From positions 62,001 to 126,000 of the forward strand of contig VCJN01002306.1 in NCBI GenBank assembly GCA_006384855.1: 64,000 bases of DNA. The letters are read 5' to 3'. The translations under genes were made by a program, and so were the position numbers. This DNA comes from Tetraselmis striata (lineage: Eukaryota; Chlorophyta; Chlorodendrophyceae; Chlorodendrales; Chlorodendraceae). The first letter of the stretch is position 1, and each line of letters starts with the position of its first letter. The notes beneath the pieces were generated by a model that worked only from the letters and a program-made list of their open reading frames with translations, was not told the origin of the DNA and searched no databases. Positions 9,828 through 22,400 of the stretch are shown in pieces.

Positions 9828-10145
9828 TTACAGAGGGCTATCCGCGGCCTCCGTCTTAAGCCGGGCAACGCGGCGGCGGTATCGCTCGCGCTGGATCTCG
9901 CGGACGTGCTCCGCGTTGGCGCGATAGTACTGCCTATGATACTCGCGCACACGCTCGCGGTTCGCCTTATCATACTCCGCGCGGTACTCGCGGATACGCT
10001 CCCGGTTATTGTCGCGCCATTTCTTCTTCGAGATCTTAATTCGCTCCGCGCGCTCCTCGTCGCTGAAAACGCGGCGCCGGCCCATCTTGTGCGCGGCGTT
10101 CCTTTTATCTAGCGTCCGTTTTTTATCTGCACTTGCGTGACACAC
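9828..10145 (-). CDS. Highly basic repeat protein (105 aa), unknown
   Basis: The ORF encodes a charged protein dominated by Arg, Glu and Tyr. It has a degenerate tandem unit of about 13 residues resembling REYxxxYxxANRERV, seen three to four times at residues 45-90. The periodic Arg/Glu pattern predicts a long helix or coiled coil, perhaps binding nucleic acid. Similar Arg-Glu-Tyr repeat proteins are common in algal viruses, without known function. A second start, Met21 (10085), gives a more typical N-terminus. It lies 29 bp upstream of the polymerase-helicase start on the same strand, so the two may be co-transcribed. Confidence 0.5.
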   Translation of the reverse strand: MCHASADKKRTLDKRNAAHKMGRRRVFSDEERAERIKISKKKWRDNNRERIREYRAEYDKANRERVREYHRQYYRANAEHVREIQRERYRRRVARLKTEAADSPL

Positions 10146-10186
10146 TTAAGCCAAGCGAAACGCGGCGCTGAGCGAGAGTCTGCATA

Positions 10187-10607
10187 ATGCCATCGTCCGT
10201 CTCAGTCACCGTCTCCTTCAGCGATTCCGGCGCCGACGACACCGCGGCCTCCGCGGGCTCCGCATCGTCGCGCCGCGCTCGGTTGTGTCCGCGCTGCGTT
10301 CGCGTGACTATCTACTCGTCCAGCTACTGTCGTCGGTGCCGCGAGGATATTCTTCGCGAGGTAGATCAAATGCCCGCGAGGTGCCAAGTCTGTCGCAAGC
10401 GCGAGGTCAAAGGCGACTACGCGATGTGCTTCCCGTGTTATCGCAAGCGCGAAGCCGAGAAGACAAAGTCGTGCAAGTGTGGCGCGAAGATCCGCGCGGA
10501 CTACTTTGAGTGTTTTCCGTGCAACAAGGAGCGAAAGAAGCACCAAGCGAGCAGCAGCGCCGTTCGCCCATCTGATGCAAACGATTTTCCCTTCATTATC
10601 GTAAAAG

Positions 10608-10615
<8 letters not shown>
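10187..10615 (+). CDS. Cysteine-rich zinc-binding protein (142 aa)
   Basis: After a Ser/Ala-rich N-terminus (1-30), the protein has successive CxxC pairs: CPRC, CRRC, CQVC, CFPC, CKCG and CFPC. They suggest three zinc ribbons in residues 33-120, with basic residues between them (CYRKREAEKTK). The C-terminus is acidic (FIIVKDE). Zinc ribbons of this kind act in viral transcription or nucleic-acid binding, but I cannot name a family. Its stop overlaps the start of the next gene by 8 bp, a sign of compact viral organisation and possible coupled translation. Confidence 0.6.
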
Positions 10616-11880
<1,265 letters not shown>

Positions 11881-11969
11881 CTAAGTACTGCACCGAGTCA
11901 CGCGCTCTTCGGCTCAAGGACCGAGCGAGCCCGGCGGCGCGGCGAGCGAGCGAGCGAAAGAGCGAGCAC

Positions 11970-12310
11970 CCAATATTGCCACTTTCAAACTGGCACTAGA
12001 CCCCCCCACGTCATGGGGCGGCGAGACCACGTGGAAAACCGCGTGGTTGATGCCGCCACCGAAAACCCCCCGTAGTGCCACTGTGCGTGACAAGGCCGCC
12101 CCCCGTTATCGCTCGCTTGTACCGTGAGGTACAAAAGTTGTTGTATAGTGATGCTATTATATTAAAAAAAGTGGCACTAGTGGCACTATGAGCTGGAAAA
12201 GGGAGTGACCGCGGAAGGTGATGACGTGGTTTGTACGTGAATCCGCAGAGCCAGTAAAAGTGGCACTAAGTGGCACTGTGATGCCACTTTGAGAATGGCG
12301 CGCGGAGCAC
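11970..12310. repeat. AGTGGCACT iteron-like non-coding block, copy 2
   Basis: This is a diverged direct copy of the block at 6.98-7.31 kb. It keeps the motif at about 11977, 11990, 12072, 12171, 12180, 12259, 12268 and 12283, the CCACGTGG palindrome, and TTGTATAGTGATGCTAT followed by an A tract. Conservation of order but not of intervening sequence suggests function. It is the last viral-type structure before AT-rich DNA. Confidence 0.65.
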
Positions 12311-12319
12311 GCGGAAATC

Positions 12320-12340
12320 CATATAAAAGCGCGCGGGCAC
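12320..12340 (+). promoter_or_regulatory. TATA-box-like promoter candidate
   Basis: The sequence CCATATAAAAGCGCG follows the second iteron block by about 20 bp. It is a good TATA box, but no convincing ORF follows: downstream are three copies of a 20-bp unit (AAGCTGCTATAATCGTTCCC, 12460-12517) and an AT-rich pyrimidine tract. It may mark the element's edge or drive a short non-coding RNA. Confidence 0.3.
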
Positions 12341-12459
12341 CGGGTGCAGCGTCATTTCCACCACGCCCACGCCAAAGCACTCGCAACAACCCGACAAAAC
12401 CCGACGCGTTTGCGCGTTATGCGATAATGATCATGCGACGATGATTATGCTATAACGAT

Positions 12460-12970
12460 TTCCAAGCTGCTATAATCGTTCCCAAGCTGCTATAATCGTT
12501 CCGAAGCTGCTATATAGCAAATCGTCGCGATTTGCAAAACTCAAATCATTTTCGTTTTTCGCTTTTCGTTTTCGTTTATTGTTTTCGTTTTTGTTTTTAT
12601 TTTCCAAGCAAATACATAGCATATACACAGCATATACACAGCCAGAAATATATATATATATAAATATAAATATTATTATACATGGTACATTCCGACATAT
12701 AGTGGCCTCACACAGATTCTGCATTCGGCAAAATGGAGTTCATTCATTGGTTGGTGTGACACAAGCCGGAAAAGGTCCCACCGGCTGTAATTGCGGAGTG
12801 GTTGCATGGTAGGTCGTTGTAGGGTGGCTGCACGGTGGCTTGACGTAGAACCCCGTAGAAGCACCAAATATGGGGAGAAGGTGTGAGGAAGCATGATTCA
12901 ACAAGCTAGAGCGGTTTTCGGGAAACGAATGTTGTGGAAGAATGATTACAAGGCTGTGCTGCGGGAGTGA
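12460..12970. other. AT-rich spacer with three 20-bp tandem repeats; no gene seen
   Basis: Three tandem 20-bp units (12460-12517) are followed by a T-rich run with TTTTCGTTTTCG-like repeats (12545-12605) and a TATATATA stretch around 12650. The AT-richness contrasts sharply with both flanks. I see no coding region. It may contain the right terminus of the viral element. Confidence 0.5.
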
Positions 12971-15052
12971 CATATATGTAGTGAGCTGGACAATCGAGTG
13001 ACGGTGCGCATCAAGGCGTCTGTGGGGCTTGAGGTGCGCTTCGACAAGATGCAGGCGTACGGCGCTGACATGGAGGCCGCGCGGCGTGAGGCTCGGGCCG
13101 ACATCGAGTGGCCCGAGCTAGATGGCCATCACGGCATCGCGGTCCTGAACGTGCCGCTCGGATCGCCGGAGTATGTGCAGGCGTACATGCGCGGCAAGGC
13201 GGAGGAGCTACGAGAGGAGGTGGACGCTAGCCTGAGCAAGTTTCTGTCTGCCAAGCCTAGCCGTCGGTACACCCACGCCTTGCATCACCACGCATGGGCC
13301 CTGCTCAAGCATTGCATGCAATACAAGGCGGGGTATTGGCTCCGCAATTGTCTTCCGTCCGAGGTGGAGGCCTTTGCGGAGGCGGTGGATGCCACCATCC
13401 TCGCGGCGGTCGAACGGGTGCTAGGGGTCTCTTTTGATCCCTCCACGTACGGCACCGACACCAATCCGGTGGTCACCGATTTCTTGGCGGAGCTTTTGCA
13501 CGACCCCAACCCCATGGCAGCGGAGGTGGCTACCTTGAGCGAGGATGCAGTGGCCAAGGCGCGCAGCATGCTTCACCTCCCCACTCGATTGAAGGGAGCT
13601 GGCATCCGCCGCATGGCTACCGTTCGTGATGCCGCCTTCATCGGCTGCATGAATGCCATCCTCCCAAGGTTCCTGACTAGGAACTCCGGCACCAACACCC
13701 CCACCCCTGGGTTCTTCGACCCACAGCTCGGGTCCGTACTTGGCCGAGGCAGCTTCAACGCAAATTCTTCCGCCCGCCAGTATGATCACTTCCTCAACGA
13801 TGCTCATGGGTCGGACAGCTACGCCGCGGAGATGCGCGAGGCGTGGGGCCGCCTCCAAGCGGCTACTGCTGGCCATCTCGGCGACGCAGATGTGCGATAG
13901 ATGGAGCGGGAAGTGGAGGCTGCGTCGGGCTCGCAAAAGGAGCTTACGGCATTTCTAGACCAGGCCAACAACTCTCGGCTTCGAAATGAGGTGTGCGCTC
14001 TCCTTGCCACATGTAGGGAACGGATCTTGTTCAACCAGCTCGACGCGGCGTCAGGCATGTGGACAGTGGCCATCCCCACCGCGCGGACAGCCACGACTCC
14101 GCATGAGCTGCGGGAGGTCGCTGCCGGGTACTTCTTTCTGCCTAGCCCGTGCTTGGCCCCGGTGGTTGGGTGCCAGATCATTCTGCCCTCGACGGAGCAC
14201 AACCCCGTCATTGTTGATCTATACGGCGACGCGCTCATGAACCTCCCGGCGCCTGGAGACGCTCACTGGCGTGTACAGCACGACGCTATCGCAGATGCCT
14301 TCCGCGATCACTGTGTTCACGACCTAGGTATCGCGGTACGGCGGGAGGTGGATGACTTGTTCCAGCAGGCAGTGCCTCTCGGCAACACCGTACCCAGGGA
14401 TGAACTCAAGGACCTAGTGCCGGACGCAGAGCTCTCCCTTCCGGCGTTCAACGTCGTGACCGGGAGCTATGATCCCCGGAGCTTGAAGTCCACGCTGCTG
14501 GAGTTCAAGACGATGCGGTTCGGGGTCAAGTACACTTCAGTGCCCCGGGCCACGGCTGTGGATCGGTTTGAGCGCTCCCTGTTGGGCGACATACAATGGG
14601 GGTTGGCTGCGCGGGATGCGGCGTGGCACAACACAGAGCCCGGACAGAAGGGTCCTCTTCGAGACATCATGGATATGTCGGAGTACACGGGCATGGTCTT
14701 CGGCACAGTGTGTGAGGTGAGCAAGGGGGTGCACCGCACAGTGCGTGGTATCGCATGCTTGGCTGCGGATCGGGGTGCCCTCTCATCGCGGGGCACTCGG
14801 TGCATCACCCGGGCTCACCAGGAGGCCTTGCTCGCAAGAGATTTCCTCGGGGTCCTGAGCCTGGTGGCCGCTCGAGAGCGCGCTCGCTGCCTCATCAGAC
14901 GGCGCAGATTCGTCTGCCATCCCGTTGCTGAAGCTGCACAGCACGTCCGAGGATCACCCACACACACACGTGCTCGCGTGGCCCGCCGGACTCTGAACCG
15001 TGTGCGCATCACTCATCCATCCCGCCTTATGCGGGATGCGGGCCGCTTTTAG
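12971..15052 (+). pseudogene. LINE-like retrotransposon, 3' coding remnant (post-RT region), one in-frame stop
   Basis: One frame is open from 12971 to 15052 apart from a single TAG at 13898-13900, which is followed at once by ATG. The upstream half has the spacing of the region after the reverse transcriptase in algal LINEs (a YWLRNCLP segment, then LPTRLKGAGIRRM and DAAFIGCMNAILPRF). The second half has a GD...HDAIADAF segment, then a Pro-Asp ... Leu-Leu-Glu-Phe-Lys-Thr series that could be a PD-(D/E)XK endonuclease core, and an Ala/Arg-rich helical end. The RT domain itself is missing, so the copy is 5'-truncated, as is usual for LINEs. Family assignment is by pattern only; another reverse-transcriptase-related element is possible. 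Confidence 0.45.
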
Positions 15053-16016
15053 GCGGCTTGCTGTGTTGATTTTCTAGTTCTGGGGAACTGTCCTTTTTGT
15101 AATTCACACCAGTAATGGTATGAGTACGTATTATACTGGTACGCGCCGCGCACGCGCGCGGCAGCGTTTTCATCCGGCGGCGGTACGGGTACCGTACCGG
15201 TGGCGTTCACAGGACGGACGGATATCACTGCATGTCGCGCATGGCGCCCGCGGCCCTACCCCACCACCCCCTGCACACACACCCGAACACCAAGACTTGC
15301 CACACGTGCGATAGGCAAGGCTTTGTGCCTGCATTTCCGAGCGATATTTGGTGCTGGCGGCTGGCTATAGCTCGCTTCCGGAGGTGGCGCTGCGAAGATG
15401 GCGACTGACCTTGACAAAACCGGCCTGTTCTCCGTCACGCCGAGCACCAACGTCGGGGATCCGTACGACAAACGAGCCGGTAAGGGGCCGCTTCGCACAA
15501 CGTCACTGCAACCGTTGACGTCGCCAGCACGGCAGCGGGCTGACACCAGCGACCAGAGCAGGGCAAGCGGCTAACGTTGCTACGGTTTATTAGCATGACT
15601 AGCTGGCCAGGCCTTGTTGCACATCCGTGCCCAGCCTGAGACTGGTATTGCACGCCCGTTCGAGCATAGCGCGCATATCGTCGTACGAGTACCTGCATTA
15701 GGCGCTTCGCCTTATACTTTCACCATCCCACCATCGAGCGAGTCTAGTTCGGACACTATCTCATTATCGTGTGAATCAAGGCAGGGTAAGCAAGTGACGA
15801 TGTAGGTATGGGCAGCATAGCCCCGGCACAGCGGCTATGGAAGCGGCTGCCTACCGGGCATGCCATGGGCAACAGGGGTGCGAGTAGTGCACATGGTAGT
15901 AACCTGGTGCACAGCCATCCCCTTGCAGCGTATACGCGGAACAAGCCGCATGCCGCGGGGTATTCGTTCGTGCTGCGCGTGTCCGCACTGGATCCTGGCC
16001 CCCAATTGGCTGAGGC
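15053..16016. other. Intergenic; no gene seen
   Basis: Short frames only, with no splice-consistent coding. It contains GC-rich alternations near 15150 and probably the promoter and possibly a first exon of the following cilia-protein gene. I could not place such an exon with confidence. Confidence 0.5.
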
Positions 16017-17494
16017 ATGGCGGTTTGGCCGCTGATGCATGCAGAGCTAGCGAGGTCCGCTTACAAGGGCAAGCAGTTCCTGGCTAACGGTCAGAAATGG
16101 GGCAAACAGACGCCGGACTGCTATATTGACAAGGACTTCAAACGCCTTACAGAGGTGAGAACGGCAGAGTTTGCTTCCATGCTTCTGTTTTGGACCCCAC
16201 ACTTGCCGCAAAGTTGTTGTTGGACCAGACGGTGACATACTGTCCACATGTAGCTGTGTTTCTTATTCGCATTCTTTGCTGCATAGGGTGAGCCGTATAA
16301 GTCCACATATGATATTGAGCGGGAACATGACCGTGCCTCAAGGGCCGCCCGGGTGTCGGAGAAACCGTTCCGGCCCTCTCATCCCGCAAAGACGAGCAAG
16401 AACAGCGCCGGGCTGGACGGGTGCATTGGCGAGGTGTACCTGTCAAGGCCGGACGGGGAGGGCTCCAAGACGGACCCCAAAATCCACCCGCGGCTCGGCC
16501 CCAAAAACTTCACCATCAGCGCTCCGAAGACCGCCCCAGCTGGCTACCCGCTGGACATGGTCATGATTGGTAGGAAACACAGCCCAACTCAGACCGTACA
16601 TACAAGTTCTACGAATGCCAATAGTAAGTTTCCGCCTTGATTTATGTTGACATCGCGCCCGCTGTGCTGAGCAGGGAAAGTGCCGGAGTACATGGTCGAG
16701 CCCTACCACCCTGCTATTGCCATCGAAAAGGTCCGCTCCGCTCCTCCCCCCCCCCCCCCCCTCTCCCCCCCCCCCCCCCCCCTGCCCCCCCGGGGCAGCC
16801 ATTGATTGCGGAGGTTTGCTGACTGCAAGCTTTCCGGGCTGTAGAAACTGAAGAAGGTTGCGAGGGAGAAGATCCACAAGCCCTGGGGGGCTGTGGGCGG
16901 CAAGAGCGATGGCGTGTTTGACCGGAACATCTACGCTGCGCCGGCTGGCCCCCTGTACCGGGACGCGCCAAAGAAGAAGTCCATGCACCCCCGTCCGTTC
17001 GCTCCAAGCAGCCCCGCCCGGAAGGTGCGCTGCACACACACACACCTCAGTCCCCACCACACATCGCCCTTGCCATGCACATGGTCCCGGAGGTTGACGA
17101 GTCCTTGGTGCACGGGCCGACAGTACAGCTGCATGCATCTCCTGAGATCTCTGTGCTGGTATCCTAGGGGAATTACGCCTATGCGAAGCTCAGCGACACA
17201 AACTACATCAACTGGAACGGCGAACCTTACAAGGATCCCCCCCGTGGGGACCTGCCGGTGAGCCTAGTGACCAGTTCCCGCCGTTGTAGAGCCTTCTGAA
17301 CGCCCCTCAACCATCCGGGTTGCGAGTCCTGGCACGTGCTCATGCCGGCAAGCGCTGTACCCCCACAGGGCAAGGCACCCCAACTGGGAGACAAGCCGTT
17401 CAGGCCTATCGGAGGCGCCAAGACGGTGTACACTCCCTCCATCAACCCGTACTCGCACGATGCCATGCCCCCGCTCCCCGAAATTGTGCAGTGA
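16017..17494 (+). CDS. CFAP96-like (C4orf47/UPF0602 family) cilia- and flagella-associated protein
   Basis: Six exons join in frame: 16017-16154, 16287-16569, 16675-16730, 16845-17024, 17168-17257 and 17369-17494 (TGA), giving about 290 residues, close to the family's usual length. All introns are GT-AG. Matching family features are the early KGKQFLANG segment, a Lys-rich FRPSHPAKTSKN segment, a PKNFTI...YPLDMVMIG block, a Lys-rich helix (KLKKVAREKIHKPWG) and FAPSSPARKGNYAYAKLSD before the end. Members are small axonemal or basal-body-associated proteins without enzymatic motifs. The first exon could be preceded by another, since Met1 lies close to a possible acceptor (TGCATGCAG). Intron 3 holds a long C tract. 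Its presence suggests an alga that builds flagella or retains the genes. Confidence 0.65.
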
Positions 17495-19055
17495 GGGGAC
17501 ACCTGCCAGCCTCAGAAGGAATCAAGCAACTTGGCACTGGAAAGTGCCGCCATTACCGCTGCCCAGATCTGGCCGGGGCTCACATGCCAGAGCTATCTGT
17601 GCCGACTTCCAATATGGAAGGTCCAGCACTGGGAGCGGCGCCAGCACCATGCCCCACCCCGGTCTACTGCTTATTTAGAATAACGCATTGCCATGGGAGA
17701 CATCGAGACCCCCCCCCCCCCCCCCCCCCCCCCCTTGGGCATCGGCTGGTTGCGGCCATCCGACGACCTACGCCACATTGTGGCCACATGTACATTTGGA
17801 GACGAGCTGCGTGCCGCGCGACATATTTGAAGTTTCTGACAACTTTTTTCCTGTTGGGTTTTTCAAAGCTGCGCAGGCCAGCTGTCTCACGGCCCGCCCA
17901 CATGGGGTCGGCTGCTTGCACAATGCCCGTAGCATGCAGCCCTCTAAAGGCCAAGCAACACATAATGAAAGCGCTGCCATCAACAGCCCATGCGTACCTG
18001 CTCCGTACCCACTGCTCGGTCGCTGCTTTTGGTGTGTGGTGGTCGCGCAGCAGCCAGAGATGTGCGGCACGCAAGTCTTGCAGCCATGCACTTGCACGAG
18101 ACCAGAATTCCCAGTGCCCGCAACCGCGCTTCTGTCCACTAGCTGGTGAAATACTGCTTTATCCCAGTTTTCAACGTGTTAATCTGAATCTGCGTGTCTC
18201 GCGGGATAAATCGCATCCACAATTATCCAGGGCATAGCAATATTGGGTTTTTATTGGAGATTGCCGTAAAGTGTCTGCGCAGCCCCACACTACCGTATGG
18301 CGACGATACGGGGTTCCGAAACCCCTGCCCGTTCCGGGCGGGTGGTCTGGAAAGATTCACTGGTTTGAATGCGGAATACCCTATTGATGCACATGTCAGC
18401 AGGGTGTAACTTGAATCAGGGTACGTGCTGATGATATATCAGATTTACGAGTACGAGTATATATAGTGACGCAACGGCTTCAATATGGGGAGAACGTAAC
18501 GATCGTTACCGGGTCGTCATTCGTCAACCACATGTGCGTGACTGCATGTCTGACGCGCGAACAGTCTGTCGACAGCACCGGTAGCGGTGTCGGCTGCCAA
18601 GAGACCGCGCGCAGCATTCCTGGGCATCTGCCACCCGCTTTCGCTGGTGTGGCCCATATGTGCTGCGACCTGCCTGCCTAGGCGTGTGTGCAACTGCACC
18701 GGATGTCGCGACGAGCGATGTGCGATTACCATTTATGAGGCAGTCAGTCGGTACCATATGCTCAGGGCTTGTAAGGTAATGAATCGCCACTTAGGGTTGC
18801 TGCGCCTAAAACCAGTAGCGCATGATATGGGGTTTCATTGTAGCCAGCAACATCATTCGTTATACACGTGGTCACACGCAAAGTTTATTGTGACGACGGG
18901 GAAGAGATTTCCTTCCCCAGTACTTTCCGTATATTCTCCGGATGCTTTGCCTGTATTTTAAAACCAAACCCATCATCACGGGAAGAGTCGGGCGAAGGCA
19001 AAACACTGCTCTCCCTGTGTTAACCAAAAAGTTCAAGCAGGCAAAACACTGCATT
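17495..19055. other. Intergenic; no gene seen
   Basis: A C tract of about 26 bases lies at 17709-17734. No frame is supported by splice sites or known motifs. At 19008-19052 is one copy of a short repeat (CTCCCTGTGTTAACCAAAAAG ... AAAACACTGC) that recurs at 26615-26690 on the other side of the Copia element, so the element landed in an older repeat. Confidence 0.5.
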
Positions 19056-19060
19056 CTCCG

Positions 19061-19385
19061 TGACAAAGGGATGGCTCAGGAACTGGAAGCAGAGAAGGAA
19101 GGAATGATTACAGTTCCGGAATTCCGGGCTATATATATGTATGGTCGTGCGGCTGAACAGTCACACCTCGGTCAGCCTCGCACGCACTCTTGATGGATAC
19201 GGGTAGTTAGCCGGTATCTCTAGGGTCTCTAAGTGAAACTACTAGAACTGCTAAGCGTTGCCCTTGTATGAGGGAGGGGAACCGCCGGGTCGCCGAACGG
19301 TCACCTGACATGGTGACGATGGTGATTTAACTGTCGGGTGTAGGGTTTGACAAAGCAGGGCTAGCCAGGGTCTGACTAGCCAACA
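19061..19385 (-). repeat. Copia 3' LTR
   Basis: 325 bp, nearly identical to the other LTR. It differs at three sites (near 19160, 19244 and 19329), two of them A/G transitions. It holds a TATATATA stretch that may serve as promoter in the 5' copy. Confidence 0.95.
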
Positions 19386-19400
19386 CCCCCCCACAAACCA
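19386..19400 (-). other. Copia polypurine tract
   Basis: Immediately inside the 3' LTR the coding strand reads GGTTTGTGGGGGGG before TGTTGG. A purine-rich run at this place primes plus-strand DNA synthesis in LTR retrotransposons. Confidence 0.6.
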
Positions 19401-19486
19401 AACACCAGTGGAAGGGGCTTGATGGTGGAGAACACACGGGGTGAAAACGAAATAGCGTCTAGGGGAGTTGGGGACGGGCACGGTGG

Positions 19487-22400
19487 TCACGCATGAAGCG
19501 GGCCCGCAACTGGGAGAATCTTGGGTTTGGAATAGCCTTGGTGAACATATCGGCAAGATTGTCTGCAGACTGGATACTCCACCTGAATGGCTCCAGACGC
19601 GACCAATTCACGAACGTAGTGATATCGGATGTCGACATGTCGCAACTTCCGGCCCACAGAAAGTTGACGCAGGTTGCAAAGTGAGCCTTCATTGTCGGAC
19701 TGGAGAGTGACGGGATGGTCCTTCAGGGCAGTCGGTCCGAGAACCTCGCACAAAAACTGGCGAGAGAACATAATGACGCGTCCAGCTTCAGACGCGGAGA
19801 CATATTCTGCTTCGCATGAAGAGAGAGCGGTAGTGACTTGCTTGTGGGAGCCCCAACAGAAAGCGGACCCAGAGAGACAACCGATATGGCCGGATGTGGA
19901 GCGTCGGTCGTCGGCATCCCCTGCCCAGTCGGAGTCAACTGCGAACAATGGGACGAAGGACTGGGCTGTGGTCTGGGTATAGTGTAGACCAAGGGTAGCG
20001 GAACCGGCGAGGTAGCGAAGCACGCCCTTAGCTGCCAGCAAATGCTGGTCTGTGGGTTTGTGATTGTAAGAACAAAGCTTGGTGACTATCGCAGCGATGT
20101 CCGGGCGGGTACAGACAGAGAGCCACAGAAGGCTGCCCACCAGTTGCTTGTATAGAGACACTTGATCGGTTGGTAGGAGAGTGCCTGCAGTGGCTGAGAG
20201 ACGGGTGTCCACGCGACACGGTAGGCTCTGCGGGTTGCAGTCTGTCATGCCGAAGGTGGCAAGGACATCGTGAATGTATTTAGTTTGATGAAGGATAACG
20301 GACCCGTCATCGTCGTCCCAGTCGAGGCCCATCCCCATGAGCCAGGTGCAAAGGCCAGCGTCGGTGCAGTCGAACTCGGCCAGCAAACGAGTCTTGAATG
20401 CCGGGTACCACGCGGGATCCGCGGCCTCGAGGATGATGATGTCATCAACGTAGATTGCAACAGCTGCGAAGTCCCCGTCGGTGCCAACGAGTTGTACATA
20501 CACACACCCATCCGATGTGCACTGTCGAAAGTTATTGCGCTTGAGATAGTTGTCGAGCTCTGTGAACCAAAGGCCGGGTGACTGGCGGAGGCCGTAGAGA
20601 GCGCGGAGGAGTCGACCCACCATAGGTTCGCCACTCTCAGAAAATTCCTCCATGCCGCGGGGAAGTTTTATGTAAATTTCCTCAGTGACCTTGGCATTGA
20701 GAAACGCAGTGGTGACGTCCATGTTGTAGATGCGACGACGAAGGTAAACAACCAGGGCGAGCAGTATGCGGATGGAGACAAAAGAGACCACAGGCGCATA
20801 CAGCTTGGTGCTGTCAAAGTCGATGCCAGGGCGTTGGTGGTTGCCCAAAACTACGAAACGAGCCTTGCGCTTGTCAACGTACCCATTCTTTAAGAATTTA
20901 GTCCGAAAGGCATACCGGGTGCCGAGCGCCTTATGCCCAGGAGGGAGTGGACACACTTTCCACGTCTGTTTAGCGAGAAGGGCAGTATTTTCTGTCGCAA
21001 CGGCAGCCTGCCACTCCGCAGCGTAGGGGGAGCGCATGGCTTCGTCACAAGTGAGCGGGTCAGGAGGTAGATCTCCACCAGGGGAATGGCGAGGTGCTGA
21101 GGCTGCAAGGCAAAAGCCGGAGGTAGGAGCTGGAGAACGGGAGTGAAATTCCCGGCCCGCGGTGTCAGGTCGAGGTATCGCGCACGCCAAGAGGGCGGTT
21201 GGCACACCGGCGTCGCATGGGATGTCGTGCTGAGAGAGGGTGGAGGGAAGCGAAACGGAGTCCACGACTGCAGCCGGGGCAGCCGGGCATGAGGACTTGG
21301 TGGTCCCATAGTAGACGTAGGAATCATCGGTGGTGCTGGAGCGGATACGAGTGCTGCGACGCAGTGGCGGGGAAGACGGTAGCGGTGGCAGCTGGCGGAT
21401 GTCCACGGCAGCGTTGTCGGCGCCGTCGCTAGACGAAGAATCAGCCACAGCGTGGGGGCTGACGTTGGACGGGGTAGTGGGGGGCAGGGAAGAACCACGT
21501 TGCAGGGGCGACGTGGGGGTCTCCGCAGAGAGGAGAGGTGACGAAGGTGAGGCCAGTGAGGAGGGCAGCTGGGGAAGAACCGGCTGCGGTGCGGGGGTAT
21601 GGTCTTCGTTGTCCACGGAGCGGGGAGGCGGAGAGGCAGGCGATAGTGGAGAGTCCACAGATGGGTGTATGATGCCGGTGGAAATGTATGTGGGGGTTTG
21701 CGCATGGTCATCGTCGTCATCAACAGAGAGCGCTGGCGACTGAGGGTATAGCGTCGCCGCCTCACTCGGTGACTCCAACAAGGGCTCGCTGGAAAAGGAC
21801 TGGGAACCGAATGGAAAGGTGTGGCCCTGCCTCCAGCTCTCGCAGAACACCGCACTGCGTGTTACCGAGATCGCGCCGGTGGTTGGGTTATACACCTGCC
21901 AGCCAGGAGAATTAGGCGACTGACCGACGTATATGCCCTTCCATGCCGCCACGTCCGCCTTTCGGCGAAGCGTACGGTCGAGGTGCACGTAGGCCGGGCA
22001 GCCGAAGACCCGCATGCCGGAGAGGTCTACCTCTTGACCAGCAGCGAGCAACGGAACATCTCCGGGTCTTGCGCTCCACTTGCGATTAATGATGTAGACT
22101 GCATGGTACCAAGAGAGCTCCCAGAAACTAATGGGTAGACCGGCATAGAGCAGTTGGCATTTGGCAATGCAAGCCAGGGTTCGCCAAGGGCGCTCCGCAC
22201 GCGCGTTCTGATGAGGGCTATAGCTGTCGCACGTCTGCATATCCACATTAGCGTCTTTGCAGATCTTCTCAAGAGAAGAGCACAGGAACACAGCAGCGCG
22301 GTCAACGCGGATCTGGCGGACAGTGAAGCCCTTGTGGCGTGCAAAAGCCAAGAAGCGATCCACGGCACCTGCGGCCTCGGACTGCGTAGCAAGACTGCCC

